Source of the DNA: Aedes albopictus
Taxonomy: Eukaryota; Arthropoda; Insecta; Diptera; Culicidae
Assembly: GCF_035046485.1 (NCBI RefSeq)
Contig: NC_085138.1
Span: 274,269,694 to 274,333,693 of the forward strand
Direction of reading: 5' to 3'
DNA length: 64,000 nucleotides
The notes beneath the pieces are model-generated. The model made no database searches, was not told the origin of the DNA, and worked only from the letters and a program-made list of their open reading frames with translations. Both the position numbers and the translations under genes were made by a program. This document shows positions 22,369-30,731 of the stretch, one piece after another. Position 1 is the first letter of the stretch. The number at the start of each line of letters is the position of its first letter.

Positions 22369-23598
22369 AATAAAAAACAATAATTGTTCCTCATTTGGAA
22401 GAACTACTCTTCAACTTTCGATTTCAAGCTTTGACTACCTTGATAAATCAGATACAAAAAATATGCAACAGATAAAAAAAATCATGTTTTATGTAAAGTT
22501 TGCATTAACAAAAAATGGACTTTTTTCGAAGTGAGCTAGAAAATTGTATAAGCTAAATATAAACAAGTTGTTATTTTTGTTTACTAACAGCATCTATTGG
22601 TTATGCTAAAAAAATTGGTACAGACCTTTAAACGCAGTTTTATTAAAGTTAGTGAGGATGTTGGTTACAGTAGTCGAAAACAAACGTGTTGGCATTTTTC
22701 GATAGTTTTACCGTTTTGAGCTATATGTTTATGAAAACTATTACATATTTAGTTGCGTATAATCCTTATTTCACTTCTTCTTATCAATTAACACTTCAAA
22801 ATTATCGAGAAACTTTTGAGAAATAAGAATTCCATGCTGCCCCAAGTGTCAAAAACCAGCAAATTTCGACTTATAATTTTATCATGCTAAACATCGTTGG
22901 AGAGCCATGTCAAAACAGAATATAATCACCCCTATTATGTTCCCGAATGAATAACTAGATCTCTCGTGAACATTTGGTGCAATTGATGCAGTAGTTTACC
23001 AATTTTTTAAAGGAAATTTTGTTACCAAAAAAGAAATATTTTGTGACCGAATTTTCTTCAAAGTGCCACCCTACTTCAAAGTCCGAGTATAATGTGAAAT
23101 GATCACAATCATCTAAGTTTTTCATATATTTTCATCAACCATGCAAAGATATACTCGTACAAATTTTTGAGCAATTTTATCTCAATGGAGCACAGAGGTA
23201 CACTGCAATGCAATGTATGCCCTCAGTAGGAAATCATTGGGAATAACATGAAATTTTTCAACATGGTATCACATTTATTGGAATCACTTTACAATTAATG
23301 CATATATCGTTATGAAAATTGGAATGGAAATAGTAAACAAGTTGTAAAATCGGGGAAAATTTTTAAATATGACTCTTTAGTGTAAAACAACTTCATGAAA
23401 AATGGGTGAAAAAGTCCATTTTTTTAATGCAAACGTTATTTTGCCCAGTTTTTGTTTCACTTGTTGTGGTAAATATCACATGCTACTATCATGGGTCAAT
23501 TATTAATACAGTTTACATTACATAAAACAAAGATGGAAAAAATGTAGAACTGTTATCGCTAAACAGCACAATTGTGTTAGTTCGTCATGAAAGGGATA
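22369..23598. other. AT-rich stretch, possible old foldback
   Basis: No gene. TTTGCATTAACAAAAAATGG near 22498 and CCATTTTTTTAATGCAAAC near 23420 are reverse complements about 0.9 kb apart, so an old inverted-repeat element may occupy most of it. The boundaries could not be fixed. Confidence 0.3.
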
Positions 23599-24022
23599 TA
23601 GGGCCCCATATAGCCATAGCTGTAATGAAGTGGGAAATCAGCATGACCATGCTTACCCAGACAACCAGTAATCGTATAAGATATTGCATAAGATGATAAA
23701 GTGGAGGCCATATGCGTGCATGCCTCCATTTAGGCGCATGTAAAATGTACGCATATCGCCTCCATTTTATCATCTTATGTCACACCTTATACGATCACTG
23801 GTTGACTGGGTAGGTTGATAAGTTCGATTCCCTGTCGTTCCAGGAACTTTTCGTAAAGGAAATTTCTTTGACTTAATTGGGGATAGAGTATCTTCGTGCC
23901 TGCCACAGGATACACACATTCAAAATGGTCACTGGAGGAAGCTTAATAACTGTGAAACCACTCACAGCACATAAGCTGAGAAGCAGGGCTTGTCCCGGTT
24001 GGGACATATCACCAAGAGAAGG
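23599..24022 (+). mobile_element. Feilai-type SINE interrupted by a miniature element
   Basis: SINE parts are recognisable before the insert (GGGCCCCATATAGCC, CAGCATGACCATGCT) and after it (GTTCGATTCCCTGTCG, TATCTTCGTGCCTGCCACAGG, AAGCTGAGAAGCAGGGCTTG). Divergence is considerable, and the insert splits the polymerase III promoter region, so it is an inactive copy. Confidence 0.75.
23656..23810. mobile_element. Short TA-target palindromic MITE inside the SINE
   Basis: The ends CCCAGACAACCAGTAATCG and CGATCACTGGTTGACTGGG are inverted repeats, followed inward by ATAAGA...TCTTAT and GGAGGC...GCCTCC complements. The element is almost fully palindromic. TA lies at both borders (23654-23655 and 23811-23812). 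It is 155 bp with no coding capacity. Confidence 0.75.
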
Positions 24023-24249
24023 AAGAAGCTGCTTTAATACATATTTAGTAGACAATTCCTAAATTCCAATTTGAAGCTACGCATGGGTAGTTCTTAAGTG
24101 CCCACTGCTGTTTTAACCCTATGAAGCCGGAATTTTTCCAAGCGTTATAACAGTGTTTTTTTCTCCACATATGTACTTTCTATATTTTTTTTTAGTTTTG
24201 TGGTTTTGTGCTTAACAGCATAAAAATGGTAGAATATGATGCAAAGTAT

Positions 24250-24345
24250 TTTTCTGTATATCCTAGGTCGTCCAAACTGTTCTTGAGTTTAGATCCTCAA
24301 GTCTACGGGTGTAAGATTAACTTCTTTCATTATACAAAGCTACAA
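24250..24345. repeat. Single unit of the CCTAGGTCATCCAAA repeat
   Basis: Contains CCTAGGTCGTCCAAACTG, TCTACGGGTGTAA and TTCATTATACAAAGCT in the same order as the tandem units at 27.0-27.8 kb. Confidence 0.5.
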
Positions 24346-24363
24346 TTTGAGAAGGTTAGAAGC

Positions 24364-24592
24364 AAAGGAGTGTAAGTGACAAAAACCCATTTTCGAGTAA
24401 ATGTGGTTTAAAGTTTTTCATCCCATACAAAATGTATGGAGTTTAAAATTCGACCCAATTTTCTACGATTTATTGTATTTTTTTCTAATAATCGTGAAAA
24501 TAATCCTAAAAAAGTTCCTGAAAGCTTGAAATCTGATGAACTTTTTAATACGCTCAGCTCAAAATCGACAAAATGGTCACTTACACCCCTTT
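24364..24592. mobile_element. Short inverted-repeat element with AAAGGAGTGTAAGTGAC ends
   Basis: The left AAAGGAGTGTAAGTGAC and right GTCACTTACACCCCTTT are reverse complements with one mismatch, 229 bp end to end. No clear target duplication was found. Confidence 0.5.
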
Positions 24593-24599
24593 GATTCTG

Positions 24600-26560
24600 G
24601 GCGATTCTATAACATTTACCCGAAAACCTTTTACCCGAAAGACATTTACCCGAAAACCATTTCCCCGAATGTAACATATACCCGAATGCCAAATACCCGA
24701 ATGCGACATTTACCCGAACGCGACATTTACCCGAATGCGACATTTACCCGAATGCGACACTTATCCGAATGCGACATTTACCCGAATAGTGTATTACTCT
24801 GCATAAATTATGATTTTGTGAGTAAAGTTTGTTTGTTTTGTTCAATGCAAAAGGTACATGTATTATTTTGTATTGCGGCTCAGACAAATATTTTCAATGT
24901 CGAATTCCTCAAAAACACATATTATTAAATTTTCTCTGAAATGATTCGCGATACGAATTCACAGGGCAAACACCTGAATAAAACTAATCACTGCAGCTTG
25001 ATATTTTTTTGTGTTTGGTGTGGGCATTCCCTCTAGAGATTTACTCTTCTTTGATTCATAAGCTGTTCTTTCGATAAGCATAGAACTGTTTATGATTTAA
25101 AGAAGAGAAAAACTCTATTTGTAGACCGAATGGTCATTAAACCGAATCGATTATAGAACAGCCCTCGGCAAGTCAACATATCATTAGAAAAAAAAACTTT
25201 GATAAAAAAGTTTGCAATTTGTTCACGATACAGAACATCCTGTTATTAAAAGAAGGGAAAATTCTTAGGTGAAGACTTGGAATCCATCACTTAATCCTGT
25301 AAAAGTGATATTTAGTGCAACATCCTATGATCGAAAGAAGAAAAAACTCATATACAGTAAGTAGTTCGAACGGTAATAAATTATGCAGCAGTACAACTCG
25401 AAAGAACAGCCTTAAAGAGAAGAAGGAAAAATCTCCGAAGGATAGGAATAGTTTGGCCACCAAACAACTTAGTGAGGTTAACACTATTTCTGTAAAAGAA
25501 ACTCTACCAATTACCCTTAATGCCACGGCCCGAAATCCATAACCCCGAATAGGCCTTTATTCCAAAAGCCATTACCCCGAATGGGTCATTACCCCGTTAT
25601 AGGTAGAGAAATGGATAGTAAGCCCAGCATATTAACCGAGTGGTCATTAGGCCGAAAAAATGATAGATCGATCGATTAGCAGGCCTCGAAAGAACAGTCT
25701 ATTCCAAAAAAAGGAAAATATCTGATCAAGTTGCTAATTTGGCCACCAGTCAATTGTGTAAATCTTAACTTGAAAGAACAGCTTATTATTCAAAGAAGGA
25801 CAAATCTTTCAAGGAGTTAGAAGTTCGTCTGCAAATAAACAATATAACATTCCAACTCGAAGAATAGCCTCTATTTCCAGTTTGGTCGACCAAGTCAGCT
25901 ACAGTACACAGTTGGACTCTGCAAATTCAAAAGAACAGCCTATTTTAAAAAGAAGGTAAATATTAGAAGAAGTGGAGAATACTTGCAGTATGGCTGCTAA
26001 ATTGTGACCGAGTATATAAGTAGCTCAAAGCAGCCTGTGTTGTTAAAATGTTATAGCTTGGTAATGAAAAAGTCATTACATTCGAATGTTCAGTTATGCT
26101 TAAAACAGTTCAATTTATCTTAAATCACCAAGAACAATTTAGCATTCATCCTCATGACTTTCGGCATGAATGATTTTTTGCCGAATGGCTCGATGTCTTT
26201 TCGGGAATTCTCACTTATCAGAAAGCTAGCCATTTGACAAGGTCTGGGGCAAGAATTCAATACCAAATGAATTATAATAAAAACGAATTTCGTTGTGGTA
26301 TGGTTATAAGATCGTCAATTTGAAAGAACATTCAACATTTAAAAGAAGAAAACATTTCAAATTAAAATACTTATAGTTTTCAAAGGAATAGCTATAACTT
26401 CGAAAGAACAGTCATAGCTTGAAATGAAAAGAATTCTCAAATAAAAACTTCAACAACTATATTGTAACAGCATTTTATAGTTCCAAAGAACAGCCAATAA
26501 TAAAAAGAAGGGAGAATTATTTGTTAAAATATTATTCAATATGATTCGGAATTAGCGCCA
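24600..26560. repeat. Composite degenerate array: ACCCGAATG units then GAACAGCCT...AAGAAGG units
   Basis: From 24613 to 24790 a 15-17-bp unit (ACATTTACCCGAATGCG type) is tandemly repeated about ten times. From about 25060 to 26520 a longer unit, GAAAGAACAGCCTAT then TTAAAAGAAGGAAAAATC, recurs roughly every 70-130 bp (near 25225, 25395, 25686, 25772, 25925, 26318, 26400, 26470). NCCGAAT-type phrases are interspersed (25545-25600, 25640-25660). The same two components recur together at 61.0-61.35 kb. It is non-coding, and the 130-codon frame over the first part is repeat-derived. Confidence 0.6.
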
Positions 26561-27009
26561 ATAGCAAAAGTTTAAGCATATTTTAAGAGAACACAATAGT
26601 TTCAAAAAAGGCCTGTTAGAAGCATACTGAGCTCTTCAGGATCCATATTTGAATAGACAAGTACATCACCTTCGGCCATCGGATATGCACGCTGAATATC
26701 AGGAAAAATGTTTGAATCAGCAACCTCTCCCTTCGTCGCAGTTTTTCTAAATGCATTGCATTTGCTTCTTACGTTTCCGTAAACCCTTAATATTTTTATT
26801 TCTTCTTTTTAGGTAATTTTAACTTATGCTGATTCTCCCCTCTAGGTAAACCTTCATGAATCACAACGTTGCTAATGATTGCTCAAGGGTTACCCTTTTC
26901 TAACTGATTAAGTTTTATCAACTTCTAATAAATTCTTAATAATTCTAATAAATAGAACCTTCTGGGCCCTTCATTTGTAATCTATTATGTGCAGTAAGCC
27001 TTCTGGAAG

Positions 27010-27800
27010 TTCAATAGACAGTATAAGGTCAGTTGAGATACCCTGGATCATCCAAACTGTTCTTGAGTTGAGATGCTAAAGTCTACGGGTGTAGTGTAAC
27101 AGTAACTTCTTTCATTATACATAGCTACGATTTGTATTACATCATGTCCAGTAAGTCTTTCAAAAAATCAATATACAGTATCAGATCAGTCGGGATACCC
27201 TAGGTCATCCAAAATGTTCTTGAGTATAGATCCTAAAATCTACGGGTATAACAGTAACTTATTTTATCATACAAAGCTTCGATTTGTATTCTATCATGTC
27301 CAGTCAGTCTTATGAAAGTTCAAAAGACATTATCAGATCTGTTTGGACGACTTGTCGCTGAACTAAAACCACACATCGGTAGCAGCTTCTACTTCAAGCA
27401 GATCCAATACTGCAAATGTATTTAATTACTAGCATATCCATACATATCACTTAATTTAACTTACAATGTAGTAGATGTTCACGGGACAGACGAATCTCCT
27501 AACCGGAGTGCAGTTCATATCTTCCTGACGAACAAAACGACACTGCCGAGTCATAAAATTATCGCTACCGTTGGCCTTCGTGAGGCCGTTTATACATTCC
27601 ACTCGTGCATCAGGGTTACCAGTTCCAACCAGCATCAAGCGTACTAAAACTGTACGCAACAAGATCAGTTGGGATATCCTAGGACATCCGAATTGTTCGT
27701 AAAGTCTACGGGTGTAACGGTAACTTCTTTCATTATACAAAGCTGTGAATTGTAATCTATCATGTCCAGTAAAACTTCTGAAAGTTCAAAAGACAGTATC
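27010..27800. repeat. Tandem ~150-bp repeat around an exon-like insert
   Basis: Three units share, in order, GATCAGTYGGGATA, CCTAGGTCATCC, TCTACGGGTGTAA, AACTTCTTTCATTATAC and ATCATGTCCAGTAA. They start near 27020, 27175 and 27660. The second and third are separated by about 300 bp that contain the candidate exon on the minus strand. A further isolated unit lies at 24.25 kb. Confidence 0.55.
27465..27649 (-). other. Candidate internal exon of a cysteine-containing protein
   Basis: On the minus strand an open segment of 185 bp is bounded by an acceptor-like GTACAG (ending at 27650) and a perfect donor-like GTAAGT (27464-27459). The encoded segment has regularly placed cysteines (RVEC, TRQC, DMNC, RFVC). 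Codon use is more GC-rich than its surroundings. No family was recognised and no neighbouring exon was found, so it may be an orphaned exon of a small secreted protein carried in repeats, or chance. Confidence 0.3.
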
Positions 27801-28390
27801 AGATCAGTCGAATATTCAGATCGGGATAATCGGAATCGTACACACTGCCCTGCACTCTACAGCCGTAATAATATCTTTTTTGCTGTTTTGAGTTACACAA
27901 CATTACCAACCATAATGATAGTAGCTATTTCATTTAATTAGCGTTGATTACAATTATAATAAAAATAAATCAACATTTTATCACCACATATCTTCGGTCA
28001 CGTCCCTCCAAGCGTCCCACATTTGGCTTCAGATTTGTGCTCGAGATGTGGCTTCGTCATATCTTTCTTATTTAAGGAAGTTTAGTAATCCTGAAATATC
28101 TCAAAGGCATTTTGGAATGGCTCTGAGTTTCACAGAAGTTCACGGATATGGGTGGGTTGGATAAGGTAACGTAACTTTGTGTAGCACAAATAATAACTGC
28201 ATACAACGAATGCAGCTTTTATAAAAATGTAATGTTCATAAAAGTTTGTGCATGCAAAGGTACAGAACAATGCTAACTAGTTTTTGAAAAATATATGATA
28301 TTCTTATATAATATAAGAAAATATGGATAATTATATATCATTCCAGTGTAGCAGGCTAGCATTGCAAGTGTAGATATAAAGTTGTGTGTC
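27801..28390. other. Intergenic stretch up to the LTR retrotransposon target site
   Basis: AT-rich, with no recognisable gene or strong repeat. It is the left half of the original locus, interrupted at CATG (28391-28394). Confidence 0.4.
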
Positions 28391-28394
28391 CATG

Positions 28395-28806
28395 TGTGGT
28401 GACCTTTTCTACATGACCTACATAGCTTTCCATTTCTATACATTTCCTACATTCCAACCGAAAGTAAAGCATAACACCAAACCTACCAGTAGCAACCTTA
28501 AAGCGCTGAGTAGCAAACAATCAAACTTCCTTATTCACGCCACACCAGAACCAGGTCATAGTATAATAAAACATAGGCATGGTCGAGTTGCGAGCGTGCT
28601 CTCAACAGCTGACCGTATAGGCTTAAGAGAGTGAGAGCGTGAGTGACGCACTTATGCGAATGTTCAATTGAAGTAGTAGAATGTAAGCATGTAAGGTAGC
28701 TATAAGTATTTGGAAAAATAAACAAAAGGCAATCAGTTTTGATCAACCGCGAAGTTGCGTGACTTGTGCATGTCGATTAATCCGAACCATCCACGCGACT
28801 CGCTGA
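28395..28806 (+). repeat. 5' LTR of the Ty3/gypsy element
   Basis: Begins TGTGGTGACC and ends CGACTCGCTGA, 412 bp. It carries a polyadenylation signal AATAAA at 28717-28722. It appears identical by eye to the 3' LTR at 34443-34854. It does not end in the usual CA. Confidence 0.9.
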
Positions 28807-28958
28807 TGGCGACCGGACTAAAGCGAACCGTATTAATCGCGATTTCCATATCGATTTTAATTATTGCAACAGTGATTGTGGTGAAAATTTTAAAAGAAGA
28901 ATTTGACAGCTTGTGTGAAACAATGAAGCAAGCGAAATACATCACCCTTACAAACTAA
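28806..28958 (+). CDS. Leader ORF 1: 50-residue predicted membrane peptide
   Basis: The ATG overlaps the last base of the 5' LTR, so codons 1-3 lie on the primer-binding site. A basic start (MATGLKR) is followed by a strong hydrophobic span, roughly residues 8-27 (TVLIAISISILIIATVIVV), then a short charged tail (KILKEEFDSL). This looks like a single-pass membrane peptide. No homologue is known to me. It sits 31 bp upstream of leader ORF 2. Such an ORF could be expressed from the full-length RNA or could regulate downstream initiation. The membrane span is evident, but translation is an inference. Confidence 0.45.
   Translation: MATGLKRTVLIAISISILIIATVIVVKILKEEFDSLCETMKQAKYITLTN
28807..28825 (+). 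promoter_or_regulatory. Candidate tRNA primer-binding site
   Basis: TGGCGACCG follows the 5' LTR directly. TGG is the complement of a tRNA CCA end. From memory the first nine bases suit an arginine tRNA 3' end, but the match was not checked and fades after that. Confidence 0.5.
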
Positions 28959-28989
28959 AGTGAAACAAAAGTGAAGTAAAAGTGCAAAA

Positions 28990-29217
28990 ATGGGCGCAAC
29001 CGAATCTAAAGAAGAAAATATCATTGTGGCCCAGCAAGCCCAACAAATTGCTCCTGCAGTAACAAAAAACAGTTTAGAATCGAACGACATTATCGCAGCA
29101 TGCTTTGTTCTGGCTATCTTAGCCATATGTGCATATTTCGCGTGGCGCTGTTTTAAGAGAGAAATTGATTTGCGCATAGCGAAAAGTAACAAGAGTTCGC
29201 GTATAACAAATGTATAA
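28990..29217 (+). CDS. Leader ORF 2: 75-residue predicted membrane peptide with possible myristoylation site
   Basis: The ATG (28990) has an A-rich context (GCAAAAATGG). The start MGATESK fits an N-myristoylation pattern (Gly2, Ser at position 6, Lys at 7). One hydrophobic span lies near residues 33-50 (DIIAACFVLAILAICAYFAW), followed by a basic cytosolic-type stretch (KREIDLR, KSNKSSR). The ORF is complete, with its own stop, ahead of gag. The arrangement differs from standard Ty3/gypsy elements, whose leader is usually untranslated. A function such as membrane targeting of particles is possible, but nothing in the sequence proves it. Confidence 0.5.
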   Translation: MGATESKEENIIVAQQAQQIAPAVTKNSLESNDIIAACFVLAILAICAYFAWRCFKREIDLRIAKSNKSSRITNV

Positions 29218-29347
29218 ACAATGTGGTGTGACTAATGATTAGAGAAAAATAAATTGAAGAAGTAAAGTGTCCCGAAGAAGATCCATCGTAGTTCAAGCAT
29301 GAATCAGCACAGTGGTTCCACCAATAACCTATCAACAAATCGTCAAA

Positions 29348-29425
29348 ATGAAGATCATCGCCGCATTCGTCCTCTTCACCACCGTCGTCGGAGCCCTGGC
29401 AGCAGAGGAATACAGTGCACCATAA
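29348..29425 (+). CDS. Leader ORF 3: 25-residue secretory signal-peptide ORF, probably captured host sequence
   Basis: From ATG 29348 (good insect context CAAAATG) the frame reads MKIIAAFVLFTTVVGALA then AEEYSAP and stop. That is a textbook insect signal peptide with a likely cleavage site after ALA. Codons are GC-rich (GCC, GTC, CTC, ACC) while the element around it is strongly AT-biased. The preceding 60 bases also resemble a host 5' untranslated region. The segment looks like the first exon of a secreted-protein gene picked up by the element. It ends 22 bp before the gag ATG in a different frame, so as it stands it does not fuse to Gag. A longer frame from 29299 overlaps it but looks less protein-like. 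Confidence 0.5.
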   Translation: MKIIAAFVLFTTVVGALAAEEYSAP

Positions 29426-29447
29426 AGATAATTGATATGTGATCGGT

Positions 29448-30731
29448 ATGTACAACCAAAAACAAGTAGATGAACTATTATCAAATCTCCAGCAAGAGCT
29501 GAAAACCCTAAGAAAATCCCCAAACAGGAAGTATTTAAAAACGACCCTGTTAGATAAACTAAGGAAAGCAAAAGAATTATACGAAAATATTTTATATATC
29601 TTAGAAGACTATGATCAATATCATCAAAAAGCATTATTAAGAGATGCTCGTTCTTTATTTAGTGAAATAAAAATATTCATTGATATCAGATTAGACTATG
29701 GTAAGCATTTGATTAAATTTAAAGCACTTGCGAATATAATAGTTGCATTTTTTAAACTTCGAAAAAAACATATACAAACAAACATGTTCGATTATAAAAC
29801 GGCTACTTCTTTGGTACAACCATACGATGGTTCAGTTGCGGGGTTAGATGCATTTATAGATGCATCCAATCTTTTATTGGAAATTATTCAAGCTGGTGAG
29901 GAAGAAATAGCCGCAAAATTCCTCAGAACTAGACTTACAGGAAAGGCTCGTATTGGATTGCCAAATGAAGCTATAACAATCCCTCTAATAACCCAAGATG
30001 TTAAAAACAGGTGTCTAGATAAAACAACGCCTGAGAGTATCATAGCAAAACTTAAGGCAATAAAATCGAAACAATCGAATCAAAAATTTTGCGAAGAAGT
30101 TGAAAATCTTACTATTCAACTGAAAAACGTATACATCGAAAATAAGATTCCAACAGATGTTGCTTCAAAAATGTCTACGAAAGTTGGCGTAGATGCTCTA
30201 ATAAATGGTGTTGGCAACCCAGAAGTAAAACTGATACTTAAAGCGGGGACATTTACGGATCTCAAGGATGCGATCCAGAAAGTGAATGAAAATCTTCCAG
30301 AAACTGATAATTCTGCACAGCTACTTACATTCAACAGAAACCGTAATGACCAACGAAAGTACAATAATTACCAAAACCATTATCATCAGAATAGCAGCAA
30401 CAAACAATATGAGAATCGTAATAACCATGGGCATTTCAATTATCGTAATTTAAACGGTAACAATAACTATTCTATTAGGAATAACACAAACAATTTGCAG
30501 AATCGTCCACAGCCACGATACTTTAACGGTTATCGACGAAATAATAACCGGAACAATAATGCTAGAAATGTCTATGTGACCGGTGTTGACACCGTTCCAA
30601 ACCTCAATACTGAATCAGAAAGGCTAATGCAACCTTTTGGAAACATCCAACAAAGAAATACAAATCGAGATTTTTTAGGTCAAGTGGATCAGCTGCCCCA
30701 TTCAACAACTCGAGGTCCATTTATACCATAA
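29448..30731 (+). CDS. gag: Gag-like structural protein of the Ty3/gypsy element
   Basis: 427 residues from the first in-frame ATG (29448). The upstream start at 29439 is GTG and was not used. The N-terminal 100 residues are charged and probably coiled (Lys/Leu/Asp/Glu-rich). The middle carries capsid-like features (KFLRTRLTGKARIGLP, VENLTIQLKNVY, AFLNG-like ALINGVG). The last 130 residues are extremely Asn/Arg/Tyr-rich and basic, taking the nucleocapsid role without any CCHC zinc knuckle. Gag would assemble the particle that packages element RNA. The frame overlaps pol in the -1 register, and translation can shift at 30671-30677. Confidence 0.85.
   Translation: MYNQKQVDELLSNLQQELKTLRKSPNRKYLKTTLLDKLRKAKELYENILYILEDYDQYHQKALLRDARSLFSEIKIFIDIRLDYGKHLIKFKALANIIVAFFKLRKKHIQTNMFDYKTATSLVQPYDGSVAGLDAFIDASNLLLEIIQAGEEEIAAKFLRTRLTGKARIGLPNEAITIPLITQDVKNRCLDKTTPESIIAKLKAIKSKQSNQKFCEEVENLTIQLKNVYIENKIPTDVASKMSTKVGVDALINGVGNPEVKLILKAGTFTDLKDAIQKVNENLPETDNSAQLLTFNRNRNDQRKYNNYQNHYHQNSSNKQYENRNNHGHFNYRNLNGNNNYSIRNNTNNLQNRPQPRYFNGYRRNNNRNNNARNVYVTGVDTVPNLNTESERLMQPFGNIQQRNTNRDFLGQVDQLPHSTTRGPFIP

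Noticed and set aside
24613..24790. CRISPR-like short tandem array
   Set aside because: Units of 15-17 bp follow each other without unique spacers of constant size, and the host is an insect. It is a degenerate simple tandem repeat.
29299..29442. 47-codon frame overlapping the signal-peptide ORF
   Set aside because: Its composition (Arg/His/Asn-rich) looks random, whereas the other frame forms a textbook signal peptide with GC-rich codons.
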